DNA of 64,000 nt from Lutraria lutraria (Eukaryota; Mollusca; Bivalvia; Venerida; Mactridae): the NCBI GenBank assembly GCA_964023205.1, contig OZ026835.1:3923053-3987052 (forward strand), read 5' to 3'. A program made the position numbers and the translations under genes. This document shows positions 10,660 to 23,534 of the stretch, in pieces. Within the stretch, counting starts at the first letter, position 1. Every line of letters begins with the position of its first letter. The notes under the pieces are model-generated. The model did not search any database. It was not told the DNA's origin and worked only from the letters and a program-made list of their open reading frames with translations.

Positions 10660-13600
10660 AGCTGTAAAAAATACAAAGATAAAACGTTTCGTGATCTTTA
10701 ACGTAATACACGGAATTTTCTTAGACAATGTATCAGTGGACAGATGTATATACTAATTTTCGGATTTCGTGCATGGAAAATATCATATGGGTTCGCGGTT
10801 CGTTTGGGATTTTCTAATTTAGTATATAGTATAGGAACGTCCTCTAACCATCCCAAGTTGGACATAAACTGATTTATATTCATAGAAGTTTGATCTAAAT
10901 GCATTTATACAGATAGAGTTAAAATAATAAATGAAGTATTAATGTTTATTGTGGTAGAATTCATGTGTCATTGTGCTTTGTGATTAGTTAGATTGTCAAT
11001 CGATTAATCTCTGCATAATACTCGATGTACGTAGTTTAAGTTCTCGTGTGCAGAATTCAGTGTTAACTGTAACTGCAGTACTGTTGAAACATAATCTAAA
11101 TACCAATAACAATGATACATAGGCATATCTTCATCTCAGGATTAAAAGGGCCTATATGACAAGTATGTAAGAGCAAGATAGGTGCTTTTATTTCTAAGGT
11201 AACGATATATCAGACCGTAAATCTGTTTACATTTATCGTACAATGTCATACAGGCCATAGCTAATTTAAATGTTACGTGATTTCAGATTGGTTAATATTG
11301 TTTACAGAGACATGGCGGTGTACGATAAAGAAATTTCGATTCAAGTTTAAATCCTGATTTCCCGAATATTTGCGTTTTCTGTAAGAGTTTGTAGATCTTT
11401 ATTAATGTATTTAATTGTTCTTTTTAGGACATATTGGTCAATTTCACATATGATCAACTGACAATCTTGCATTAGTATGTGAAATTAGTCCATTTAGGTG
11501 TGACCGTATTTTTTCCGACCAAACGAAATCGGGTCAAATTCTAGCGTTTCTTTTTCGATTTCTCGGGACCGGATAGGTCTAGGAATTTAGTTTTGGTCTT
11601 ATTTTGTGCAAAAATACTCGTATATACCTGAAACAGCTGCAAATCTTTATTTGAAGAATTCGTCCGTATTGCTTTATAACTATGCGTTTTGTGAAGGTGG
11701 TGCGCATTCACAGGCACGAAGAGTTATATACGCCTTCTTATAGTATATATTATACAAGTCGAATGGGACAATTGTTTTTTCATTTAAGGTAATTATGGGT
11801 TAAGTTATGGTGTTTTATGTAGACTTAATTATAATTTTACAATCACATGTCCGTTACTAGGACTGAAATCTAGATCAACATGTAGCTGACCCCGATATAC
11901 CCGGTATTCATCGATGATATTTAGAGTTCTGTTTAAATGACAACCCGTCCGTTTTATTAGGTAGATAAAATAAATTTATTCAGGTTTACCAATAACTGAT
12001 ATATGGTAAAATATAAGGAAATAATTTTAATCATAATTAAACTTAAAAGAGGAGACTCCTTCTTCGTGTGTGGACTCGGTGTATTTACATTAACGTTCAA
12101 ACGAATTACGTCAAATAATTACGGTGTTACATATTCTTTCTAATTCTTTGCGATACCTTCTGTCGTGCTTGTGATAAAATTGCACGTACATAATTCGAGT
12201 AAGTTTATCCCGAGACAGTAAATTGTTTCTTTGAAATGTACGGCCCTTCACTTCCATCTCTCAAAGACACTCAAGGTACCAGAATTATGTAATGGAAAAC
12301 TCTGAGTGAGATCTGATTATTATTTCAATGACTGCACTTCTACTTTTCCCGTTAATGTTCAGTCATTGTGGGAGACATATGAAATTTCAATAATTCCCAA
12401 AGTAGAATATTGTCACATTATATCAGTCACATAAACATCCCGTGTATTTCCTGATGAAATATACACAGACACACGATTATCATCAACGTATAGCTGACGT
12501 ACAGTATATTACATAACAGGAACTAGGATTTATAGTAAATAAGCGGTCATCTTTATGAAAAATTGAAATATCAATTATGATAAAGTAATATTACGTGTCC
12601 GTTGGAATTCTTTGAAACTGCGTTCTACGGAATTATAATACAAATATAATGCAGATCAATACTCGTCGGTTAAAACCCTTTTCCAGTCCAAGAACGATTT
12701 CACTGATGATGACGATGAAAAATGTTCCACTTGGTCATTGTGGTCAGTTTCAGCCTGACGAACGTAAAATTGTTTGAATGTAATGGACCCAATGTAACAT
12801 TTGCCGATGTCGTGACAGCACGTAATAGGAGAGACTTCGCGAGATGTGGGGAATACATTCTCATAACTTAAACGCCATTTTAATTTCTTTTCTTTGAGCG
12901 TTTTATTCTTAATAAACACCTTGTAATCTTTAAAGACTTGCAACAATTACCTATCCCCTCCTGTGTTATACAGGTTACTGCGTTCAGAACATTTTGTATT
13001 TGCTATAATTATATAATAATGGCATTCATATAAAGTGTCCACGCTCATTGTTACAGATATGTGAACACTTGATGCGGATATTACATTAAGAGCCGAATGA
13101 TGTAAAAGGGTTACGTGTTCACATTTGTACCGAAACAACTGTTGGTTTTCAAAGGAACCAGTATGTTTTTGTAAATCTTTATTAATATTCACATAATACT
13201 TAATATATAAGTAGAATGTCATTAGCGTTCTAATAAACAACACACTGTTGAAAGCGAACAGCAGTACAGTACAAAACTGTTATATACTTAGTGCTTACAC
13301 ATGGTGTATGTAACACTTTGTAGAGTTACTTCGTTTTTGTTTTTGCATTTTGTGGTACTATCTGAATGGGTGTATAATCGAAAACCAAGTTGTCCGCCTA
13401 ACTTCAGAACTGGCCTAATGTATCCTTAATTCAGGTAACAAACTATCCCAAAAAATCAGTTTTAATTATTGTCTTCGTCTAAACACTGTCGGCTCTTTAT
13501 CTACATTGTTAATACTCATATGTTTGTATTAAATTAACCATTAAGCATGTGATACAATAATGTATAGCACAAAAGGCTTTTAGAGTCGTCTTGTGTTGAA

Positions 13601-13670
13601 ATCAAACTATGTTTGAAAGTGTGTTTGTTTTTGTACACAACTCATCAGTAGGTGTTTGTTGGTCGTTGGT
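10660..13670. other. 3-kb stretch with no recognised gene
   Basis: No coding region was recognised. Two short adjacent minus-strand ORFs (12656-12946 and 13243-12947) show no known domain. Their composition is like the surrounding DNA, so they are not called as genes. Confidence 0.5.
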
Positions 13671-13674
13671 CTGT

Positions 13675-13875
13675 TGTTAAGCGCTGTAATACTTAACAAA
13701 ATGTCGTTGGTTGCAATCTAGGCCCGCCTCCCGATTTTTCAGCTTTACCCAGGGCACGATAAAGAACCCCAAAAATTCTGCTCGAATACTACTCCTGTAT
13801 CTACACTCCTCTCCCAATGAGGCGGCCTTGAAATGACCACAATTGTCGAGTGGGTCGTTAAACAAACAAATACAA
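13675..13875 (+). repeat. SINE-like repeat with 'gtcgttaaacaaacaaa' tail
   Basis: A weak tRNA-like head (B-box-like GGTTGCAATC) is followed by a body containing 'CCAATGAGGCGGCCTTGAAATGACC' type sequence. The tail is GTCGTTAAACAAACAAATA. Shorter relatives lie on the minus strand at 19928, 24701 and 43198. Confidence 0.6.
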
Positions 13876-14299
13876 CTATCAAAAATGAAGCCCTTAACAA
13901 ATTTAACCATATTGCTGGCTGGTTGCACCCATTACAATTTCAACTATATGCAATCTGATGAAACTGTGGTTCCCGAGTAAATAGCCAACTTTCTTACTAA
14001 CTAAAGTTTCACGTGTTTCTTGAACATGTACCGTACTTTATTTATCAATTATCAAAACCGATAAACTATATCATTATTGTTGGATTTGTGTCATCATTAT
14101 CATACTTGTCATGATAAAAACTGAAATATTGAAGAGTAAACAGAGTCACAATCACCAAAAGCCCGGTCATGTGATAGTTTGTTTACCTTAAACAAAGTCT
14201 AGATAAAAGAGAAAAATTCACATTCATAACACAATGCCTCTATTTACAAAACCATGTAATCAACATCGTTTTATGTTTGTTATAATTGAAAAGCAGACC

Positions 14300-14362
14300 A
14301 AGGTTTGAACTAAGACCACCGTTGGGAAAGACATAATGTGGCCTTAATTGACAGGTAACCGC
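14300..14362. repeat. Fragment of the CAGTCAAACC miniature element family
   Basis: 'accaccgttgggaaagacat' and 'ggccttaattgacaggtaacc' type sequence follows the interior of the element at 40993-41127. Neither end is preserved. Confidence 0.45.
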
Positions 14363-14966
14363 TAGCAGATCATATCTGTGTGTCCATGCCAATCATTACT
14401 TGTATTTATATGAGTGAAGCTTAAAGTCTCCAAAGATACTGTCTGTTGATTAAAGGTTAACCTTCCACATCGAAGGCGAGTCAGCGCGCCACGAAAACCG
14501 TTTTTAGAAGCGTATATTTTATGCTGCTCATTTTACACCATGAGTCTCCAGTATGACATTTGAAGAGCCTGAGACGGCATGTGTTTAAGGAAACAACTTA
14601 AATGACACCAGGCATTAGAGAGAAAGTGAGACTTTTTTGTAGCCGTAATTACAAATAAGCGAATAAGATCAGTATCACCATGCCAACGGTACTATTTACG
14701 TCAGCACTCTTCGTAATTGTCCATGAAATAAAACAGATGAAACGGGAGAGGGGACGTATAATCATTTATGGAGACCTATTGTAATTATTCAATGGTATAA
14801 TTGTATAAGCAATGTTTTCCTGAGTGATTCGTCCTAAACTTATTTATTTGCAATCAGCTAATTACCGAGGTTGGTCAAAGAATATTACTTCATGAATAAT
14901 CTGTTTCTGCTTTTCTTAGTAGCGTATCTGTTGTAATATAACATTGCATCATGTATGATGTACATA

Positions 14967-16070
14967 CAGTAAAACCCCGATTATCCGAAGTCGTCGGGAC
15001 CGAAAAATTACTTCGGATAATCCGGGGTTTCGGATTATCCAGGGTAAGGGAAATCTAGACAAGTGCAAGAAAATAAAGGGAGATCACTCCCATATATATG
15101 GCGTACATGTATAGGTATAATGACAACAAAGTTAATGCGTTACATTTCATAATTTATTTACGAAAAAATACATTTTACGACAAACATGTGTATGTTTAAG
15201 GTAAAACAAATGTATGAGTAGTTTGTGAGTTTGTACCATTATTTATTCGTCAAAGTCATGAGGAATCCAAAGTGAAACTACCAATACAAATGAATACCCA
15301 AACGGTAGCACATGTCATGTTAAAAGCACATTAATCCATCGATAAAATGATACCGTGAAATGAAATATACACGGGATGTAGAAAAAGACACTGTTTAAAT
15401 AAATTATAAACTGAATTAAAATAAAAATCCAACGCGGAGTTTCATTTTATTGCTACAGTCACAAACACTACGAGCGTCACACAAATCGATGTCGTCCTAA
15501 GAATCGTGTTCGTATTCATTTTCCGAAAATGGAATAATTTTGAAATCGAGTGCCGGTAATTTATATTGGTTATGTGTATTGTTTGTCAATATAACAAACT
15601 TCGAAAAATAAAATGAACATTTTTAATGTTGGTTGCTTTTTCAAGTGAAATTATGATGCAATTCATAAATCAAAGGAAAAATAAAAGGTGAATGATCTAG
15701 CTAACCCAGTCCGTATCGTAATAGGCTAATTGTGTTCCCATTACTGCAAACAATGATCCAAACCAACAATCCATTGTTCTCAGTGGTTTGATAATTTGTT
15801 GTTTACACCTTTTGACACGTTAAAGAAATCCTACAATGAACTTTTCTGATCGATCAGAGTTAATTGTCGACTTCGGATAATAGGTGCGAAAATACGCGTT
15901 CGGATAATTGTTTATCACTTCGGATAAGCCATGGTATTCGGATAAGACGATTCGGATAATCGAGGTTTATTTACATTGAAATATATAGAGGGAAATTCGG
16001 GACCGAAATTTCACTTCGGATAAGACCAGGTTTTCGGATAATCCGAGTTCGGATAATCGAGGTTTTACTG
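14967..16070. mobile_element. 1.1-kb non-autonomous pogo/Tigger-like element
   Basis: The left end CAGTAAAACCCCGATTATCC and the right end GATAATCGAGGTTTTACTG are inverted copies. Both are flanked by TA (14965-14966 and 16071-16072). This is the TIR type and target site of pogo/Tigger elements in the Tc1/mariner superfamily. No transposase is readable inside. The right 200 bp carries eight 'TTCGGATAA' motifs, and the left end carries about three in either orientation. These may be repeated transposase binding sites or a nested terminus. Confidence 0.85.
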
Positions 16071-16072
16071 TA

Positions 16073-18150
16073 CATACATTTTTTCTGAAACAATTATTTC
16101 TGATAATCACACTTTACAGGTGTATGTATTACGATACTACATTATTCAGTGACAGAATCTGCTTGGTATGGTATTACATACGGAGAAAGGGACCAATGTG
16201 CCATTCTGTGAGGCTATAAGACTTGCGAATAGTTTCTGAGTTGTACTATCAATGTCATAATTATATTGTTTGTTTATGACAATGACAATTCTTTTATTTG
16301 ATATTGGCCACCAGCCCATAACAATAATATATAAACATTTTTACAGAATATACATATGTTAGTACCTGGAATAGACACACAAAGTTTGAAAACAAGTGGT
16401 AAATCAATTGTTTAAAATCGTTGTTTAATAAAATACATAATATTCAAATCTATCCTGCTGATGAAAAAGATTGTATAAGTAATGTTATTATTGTCTTACA
16501 AAAGCTGATATAATGGTACATATGAGATACGGGCTTTGAGATCAATCTCACCTCTTAACACATCTGGTCCTTTTTGCGCTTTGAAGTTCTTATACACACC
16601 TCGTATTTTTTATGTCAGTTTTTACAGTGCATTTGATTGGTATATTATCATCTCGAAAAGCACCAGAACGCACAGCATTTCTTCAGCTTTTTTATAATTA
16701 TTCGAGAAACTATATCGTACTTCCTAAAATAGAATTCCTATACAGTTGACTTTGTTTGACAAATAGAAAAACTTATTTATAACAATGTTGATATCAATAC
16801 AATTGTCTGGAGGTAATTAACACTTTATGATATGTTACAGTTAACTATTTTAAAGGAAAACAATGGCTATGATAAATGCATCTTCTTATTTAACATTTGC
16901 ATGCTTTATATTTTTGATTTGCACTTTAACATCGTGTGCTCTTCAGAAAATCCATGCTTTCACTTGTTATATTTGTTTTTGCTATAAATTTTTTTTTTCT
17001 TGCAATATAATATTTGTATTGTAGTTAAACTCATAAATGGTGAAATATACTTGCATTGATATATTAAGATACATGTATTTTTAGCAAACAATAATTCATA
17101 AACACAAACAGATACGTGTAGTTACTAAAAGCAACAAAATCATTGAGCCTAATTAAATAATGATTAATTAAATGACTGCATGTTATAAACAGACATTATT
17201 GATTTAGTACAAGGCATAAAAGGTGTTGTCACGGAAACAAGATAACAACAAACAATATGTCTGAATATGTTACGCTAACAATGATAATCATGGGGTTCAT
17301 GGCCGAAACTTATTACGCAAAACATTTATTTATTCATGAATTGATAATTTCAATTATTCATTGGTGATTGAAACAGTGTATGCTTGTCGAGTATTTTAAT
17401 AAGACTTGCTTCTCAAAGATAAGATGAGTCTAAAAAATATAGTTTAAGTTAAAATCGTACTTAAAACATAACAATTGGCTTTTTCATTAGTAACACAATT
17501 TAGTAAATAAAAGTATGTATGGTATTGCATTTCATGTCTTCAACAATTGACGTCGAACAGTCTACGTAACTAAGTATTGATATTGGCTAGCCATATTATA
17601 CGTTTTTGTTCTATTATGTGTCTCCTGTAGCTTTCTCACGCAATTCAAAAGTAAAAGATGAATGACTGAATGTATATTATCTTCCGTCAAATTGTCATAC
17701 AAAATATTCATCTAGTTCGGTAAACTCTCCTTTTCTAGCATTTAATGTCAACGGAGAAATCTAGGCTGATATGGTGTTGCAGTAAAATGAACGACATTTC
17801 AGATTTCCATAGCCGTCACTCGCTCGGCGCGCATGAATTTTGATGCGCGGACCTAAGTACAACGTTTATCTACATCCGTGCGACAATTAAATTAGTTCCC
17901 GTTGTATGTCGCAGTACAAATGTATGTACGTTCAGTTTCCATAAGTACTTTCAGTACTTTGAGTTAAAAATTGCTACTTCTCTGACTCCTCGTTAGAGTC
18001 GTGATTCATTGACTGACTATAAGATACATGTACATGTAGTTTCATATTTGACATCAGAATTGCTTCGTTAAAATACTTGATCTTCCCGATGTTTACTTGA
18101 ACAAATTAATAAATTTTCTACTAATTTCAAAAGACTCGCGTCATTCCAGT
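16073..18150. other. Non-coding stretch, no gene seen
   Basis: AT-rich with no supported ORF. Around 17815-17880 ('gcgcatgaattttgatgcg') there is weak similarity to 21430-21520, suggesting an old dispersed repeat. Confidence 0.5.
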
Positions 18151-18156
18151 TATATA

Positions 18157-18398
18157 ATATTTATTTACTTGGGTTTAACGCCATTTTTTCAACAGTCTTT
18201 TAGTAACTTTCGGCGGCGGATTCTCCTAACATGTTTTCCTGGACTGCATTCAAACCAGCACTATCTAACCCTTCTTCAAAGAACCGGCATCTCTCCTCAA
18301 TTTTTATGGAACGGTGTGACTTGTCGCGGCGGGAATCGAATCCGTATTGCAGGATCTCAAATCCAGCGCACTAACCGCAGTTTCACGGCCTCGGCCCT
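18157..18398 (-). repeat. Near full-length tRNA-derived SINE
   Basis: On the minus strand the head has an A box around 'TGCGGTTAGTGCGC' and a perfect B box GGATTCGATTCCC. A body of about 170 bp follows, then the tail GGCGTTAAACCCAAGTAAAT with TAAA repeats. This is the best-preserved SINE in the window and the strongest evidence for a mollusc. A 102-codon ORF over it is accidental. Confidence 0.8.
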
Positions 18399-18814
18399 AA
18401 TTTGATTATAAGTCGGTTAGAACTTGTTGTTGTTTGCATTTAAGTTTATGTAATAAACATTCCAACAGAGTCTGAACTGAAGCATCGGATCTTATAAAAA
18501 AGTACCTATCAATTTTGATTACCTCGTTTCTAAAGGCACAGACGGAAGTACCGTATCATCTATCAGGCTGAATTGTCACAACAATGTAATCATTCAGAGT
18601 CTGCAGTGAATGATATTCCTGTTTACAGCCTACTCTATATCGGAAGCTTTAGGTTTTGCATTTTTTGTTTTAATTGATATTTTTCATGTCAATTGTCGAA
18701 TTCTGATGTGACGAAAGAAAACAGTGTAAATTCACTAATGGAAAAAAATGCAATTAGCTTTTTCAGTAAACAGTTTTTAGGCCTATAATCACCTGGTACT
18801 GTACATGCTTTAAT

Positions 18815-19150
18815 AATGCTTGATACCACAGGGTCAAGAAAAATGACGGCGTCCACGAGTTCGAAGGTAAGTCGAATGTTTAAATATTTCGAGTTTTTCA
18901 TGAAGCCCATGTTCCAGCCAACAATAGTAATTTTGGTACCAGTCATATGGATTCAGAAAATTGTTGACTGGAAAATGGAATACATGAAGTCTGTCCACTT
19001 CTAAGTTCTCTGGAGGGTCTATAGTAAACTACGACAGTAACAATGCTAATTGTCGTACTTTTCGATTCGGAAAATTGTTGGCTGGAACATCCGACTTACC
19101 TTCGAATTCATGGCCGCCGCCATTGTTCTATACGTGGTATCAAAATAATA
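18815..19150. repeat. Fold-back dispersed repeat
   Basis: The left arm (about 18815-18880: 'gataccac', 'gaaggtaagtcg', 'atgttccagccaacaat') recurs inverted at about 19075-19145. The interior resembles 44690-44780 ('ttcgagtttttcatgaagcccat', 'gtaaactacgacagtaacaatgc'). No coding function is seen. A 62-codon ORF here lies within the repeat. Confidence 0.6.
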
Positions 19151-19927
19151 TGCGGTTGTACCACACCTATGTATGGATAAAAATGTTTTGTTTACTATAT
19201 TATATTGATCTCGTCATTTATATTAAATGACATGTACACATACACTGTTGTTTGTTGTGTCTATCCAAACATATGAACCAGAGACGTGATGCAGTTGAAT
19301 ATGATGGTTGGTGGAAACTGTGATTCAAATAATATGAACTAGACTGAAATAAGTACAAACAGAACCCTAGTTCAAAGCACTCCAAGGCATGATGTTTTCG
19401 TATGGTTGATTGAATGTAAAAGTGTTTGAATTTCAGAATCTTATACATAAATGTTGATAAATTTGAAAGTCTATGTATGTGACATTTCTAAAATATCCGT
19501 TGTAGCGCAATGAGATACGCAAGCTGTTTATGTAAATACCAAGTCAATGGTAAACAAGATAGATGAAACTAATATTTGCTAGATCGACAGGCTGATTTAT
19601 CGCTTTCGCTGCTGATATCTATATGTTCCTGTAGGTTGACAATGATATTCACGAACTAGCTTATTTGGAAGAGTTTTGATCATGTGACCCTGAAAGTCGG
19701 ATTCCTCATGTAGGTTTTCGAAATGTTGGACAAAAGTTACCCCGGACATTATCTCCCCGGTCAAGTTTGAACCTCGGAAAAAACTCCCACATGCATTAGC
19801 TCTCCCATCAAAGCTATACCATACACATTAATCATTGGCCATGTTCTTCGTTCTGAAAACAGGGTTATGATTACTAGTATTTTACAATCGTTGTTGGTCC
19901 AGTTTATTATATTATTTCCATTTATTT

Positions 19928-19982
19928 ATCTGTTGTTTAATGACCCATTCGACAGCTATGGTCACTTCAGAGCCGCCGAGAG
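19928..19982 (-). repeat. 3' end of the 'gttaaac' SINE-like family
   Basis: 'TGACCCATTCGACAGCTATGG' and 'tcacttcagagccgcc' type sequence are shared with 13675-13875 (inverse), 24701 and 43198. Confidence 0.6.
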
Positions 19983-20008
19983 AGAGAGAGAGAGGGGGGG
20001 GGGGGGGA
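19979..20008. repeat. (GA)n / poly-G simple repeat
   Basis: About seven GA dinucleotides run directly into a run of 14 or more G. Confidence 0.95.
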
Positions 20009-20524
20009 GTTAATTTTCTAATACACTCAGCAAAAAAAGAAACTTTACATTATTCATGTATTGATATTTCAATGCTCATTAAAGAAATAACCAAGGACAG
20101 ACATCGTGATATTTTAACTGTTCACCCTGTTGAAGGAATAATTCCAGGGAAAACAACTCAGAATTACTAAACGGAAAGGGGAATAACTGATTTTAAAACA
20201 GCATTATGGGTATTCAAACTATCCGTCCATTTGCTGTTAACCTGTTCTAATGCTGTAAACATCAATACACGCATTGCTGTAAAGAAAAACAAGTTTGATA
20301 CTGCCTTTGAATTAAAATAAGGGCATAATTTTATATTATACACTGTTGCATTTTTGTCAAATGTTTGCATTAGCTGTTCATTTCTTTAACGAACTGTGTC
20401 GGCTGTAGTCCACTACATATCATACCACTAATTTTATCAATGCACGGGACTTTTAGGTGAATACACAATCAACTAAAGTTGCGTCAATTGAAGTCTTACC
20501 TAAAATATGTAAAGTTTCTATAGT

Positions 20525-20705
20525 ATAGTTCTGCACCCGGTGTAAAGCACCGATTCACGCCTTGCCCTTTTCCCTGTGATTTCTTAGATATAGTAGTTGT
20601 GATGGGGGCACTGAAAAGGTGTCCCTGTGAAATAAGAAAGGCGGAGCCGAAAATCGAACCAACGACCTTTCGTTTAATAGTCCAGCGGGCAATCTAACGC
20701 ACAAA
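20525..20705 (-). repeat. tRNA-derived SINE
   Basis: The minus-strand head reads 'TTAGATTGCCCGCTGG', then 'GTCGTTGGTTCGATTTTCGG' with a B box, in the usual SINE spacing. The body runs to the 'caccgggtgcag' region. It is moderately diverged. Confidence 0.6.
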
Positions 20706-20773
20706 AAATTGCAAGATTTTCAGGAAGCCCCTTCGTACTGTATGAAAAGGTCAATGCATTAACACTAAGGCGA

Positions 20774-21151
20774 ATGTCATGTTCTGTCTCGAAACTGACT
20801 GTTTGTCACGTAACGATTCTGTATAATTGTCTTTCCGTTAGTCTTTGTATATACGTCTTAAAGGCTATCTTAATAAAGACGTCTACAAAAATGCTCAAGA
20901 AAACCAGCTTCAAGAATACTGAAGAGTTTGATAGAATAATGTCTAAATTACTTAAAACAAACAGTCTATCGATTATTTCCAGACATTCAATTAATGGTCT
21001 GAAAAATCCTGTTAAAGATGCAAGTGTTGGTGGCCTTTTGCAACTTGTCTGCTGTAATTACCATTTTGCTCGTGATTTGTCTACAATGATTCGATGATGG
21101 AACAAATTTACATTCTATGTTCTAGGACGTGTTAAAAGCATAACAAATGAT
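20774..21151 (+). pseudogene. Unrecognised coding-like remnant
   Basis: A 107-codon open frame ends at a TGA (21095-21097), after which the same frame reads on for 17 codons (WNKFTFYVLGRV...). The part from about residue 45 looks protein-like (NTEEFDRIMSKLLKTNS, then KDASVGGLLQLVCC, then FARDLSTMIR). I do not recognise the family. It could be a fragment of a mobile-element protein or an old pseudogene exon, or it may be chance. Confidence 0.3.
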
Positions 21152-21164
21152 TTCTGATTTGTGC

Positions 21165-23015
21165 CGTGAGTTCAGCCATTGTGTGTTTCCAGTAGCTAAA
21201 CTTAAAATATTACATATAATTTTTTATTCAAACAATTGGAACTCCTCGGCCTTTGTCCATAGAAAACGTCTCGGACACATGGGCGGGCCATCATAGTGTT
21301 GTTGTTTTTGTTCATGGGGTATTTTCTATTATTGTCACTAGTAGACTTTTCTTGTTAGGTACAGGTTATTAGAATAATTGTAAGTTATCATTATTGACTG
21401 GAAAAGTGCTATCTTGTAAGTATTATACTCGCGCCTCGTATTTATCGTTTTTGAATCCGAACGATAGTTCGCACATGAATTTGGATGCAGACTGAAGTAC
21501 TACTAACGCTTTTCTACACACGCTATAGTACTTTGATTTATGATTCCCATCTGATCACCAAAGGTAGTTCAGCAAATAGCATAATATTATATAATAGTAG
21601 TCTACATTACCTGCCTCTTTGTATACTCAACTTATCCAGAATGTAATATCTCATACATGAAGACACACTCGAAGAAAAAGTTACACGTTAAAAGCATTAA
21701 ATAAATCGATTTAACCACTTTTTTAAATATCTGGTTGACACTCAGTTATCATCGTATCGTCCATGAATTCAATGATGACTTCTATACGTTTACAATAGAA
21801 GCTAGGAACCAGACTAAATAAGCATATAAAGCATGAGGATTATGACGTCATCCTTCCTTGAAATGTGTTTACTGACAGTAAATATTGTAGTAATCCGAGG
21901 GATAGGATTGTTTAGTTTTTACGACTGTTTTGTATTGCTCGTTTACGATATTGCATAGCCACCTGATTTGACTTAATATATGCACGTAATATTTGAATTT
22001 GTATTTATGCCATTGAATTGAAAAAATGGAACTATGTTGGTAGGCGGAAGGTTAATGGAAGCTGTTCGGTATGCAGAGTTTATGAAAGCTGAGCGATTTT
22101 TGAAATACGGTAATAACTTTATTGTTCGAACCGAACAACAAAAAGGGAATATGTTCGATAATTGTATATGTTTGAAAAATCTTGTAACGTATGCCACGTG
22201 ATATCTATAAATGGAAAATACAACGCTTATTTATTTGTTTAAGATAAGTATAATCTATGACATACATTTGCATTTCTTTAACAGATAAAATTTATCATGT
22301 TTCTTTTTTATCTTTATCACGTTAATGTATAAAACCTTATCTGAAAAACTATTATTGGCAAAATAATTGTTTGTGTGTAATTAGAATCATACGCAATTAC
22401 TAGTCTGGTTCCCGTCGTTCTATACGACGTATCACTAGTATGGGTTCCGCGCTAACATTTTGAGCGTAGACCGGTCGTTTGAAATGTCAGTTTACTTTAT
22501 TGTCGAAATATTTGACGTTGTAGTCCACTACAGACGACTTACTTATGTGATATTACCGTTTCTCTAGTTGTGATTCGAACTACATACTGTTGAACATACC
22601 AACTGTTGATGTAAAAGTATAATTTTCTTGTATCAGAAAAGACGATTACTCAGCTAGTCAGACACATGTTCCCTGCATGTGATAGTGATAAAACAGATGT
22701 GCAAGTATCTGAGACCATTATCTAGAAAACAACAACAAGCAGATAAATAATGGAGGGTTTTATTTATATATGCGTGACTGGTGTAATAAAATCACTCACA
22801 TAACATCTCAATGGTGCAACGGATAATGTAACAAAATGATACTTTGTTATTGTAATTCTGATTTGATAACTTTTAACATATGGACAAAAAATAAATTCCT
22901 TGCTCCTGTCACTTAAAGTCGGCGTGAACAAACCGTCGTCATGCAGACCAATTATGAACCACCTGCAACTGTTTTGGATATTACTTGCGTTGTGCGTGTT
23001 AACAGGTCAACTTAA
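21165..23015. other. Non-coding stretch, no gene seen
   Basis: No supported ORF or RNA gene. The 21430-21520 segment shares weak similarity with 17815-17880. Confidence 0.5.
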
Positions 23016-23019
23016 CAGA

Positions 23020-23082
23020 TGTGTCCCCGTGGTGGAGGGTGACTTTCAACTGTAACCCACAGGCCGTAGGCTCAAATTACAA
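23020..23082 (+). repeat. tRNA-like SINE head
   Basis: 'CCCCGTGGTGGAGGGTGAC', then 'TTTCAACTGTAACCCACAGG' and 'GTAGGCTCAAATTAC' follow the order of an A box, anticodon-arm region and B box in animal SINE heads. The body is not recognisable. Confidence 0.45.
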
Positions 23083-23514
23083 ATCCTAGTAAATATTTTT
23101 ATGTAAAATAGCAAAAAAATAACGAGTTAACATTTATAGCATACGTTGGGTAATGATATCATTTGAGTGCCAAATAAGAAACATTTCCTCTAATTGGTGT
23201 CACGGTAACATAAAGTTTATACCCATGTCTATGTTACTATCTTTAATATTGTGATACAAAGTTAGTACTGAGGCATTTAGCTGAAACAATTATTAGACAG
23301 CGTAAAATCACCACTTGTGCAAAGGATTGGATTAGAAAAGGTTTCATAGAAAGACAAATATTAAACACCCTACTATCCATGAAATTCTTCCATTAAATCG
23401 CCCAATCCCAAAACGGCTAAACACATAGATCTATAAAAACGGAAGACTATAACACTCATTCTCCTGGAGCGTACCGTATTGGATCGGTCTGTATATAGCA
23501 AAGCTTCTTGAAGC

Positions 23515-23534
23515 GGGGGGGGGGGGGGGGGGGG
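23515..23534. repeat. G20 homopolymer
   Basis: Twenty consecutive G on the + strand. Confidence 0.95.

Noticed and set aside
12656..13243. Two adjacent minus-strand ORFs of 96 and 98 codons that abut.
   Set aside because: No domain, no splice or homology signal, and base composition equals the background.
18097..18405. A 102-codon ORF with a basic, Ser/Thr-rich sequence.
   Set aside because: It is a readthrough of the reverse strand of a SINE.
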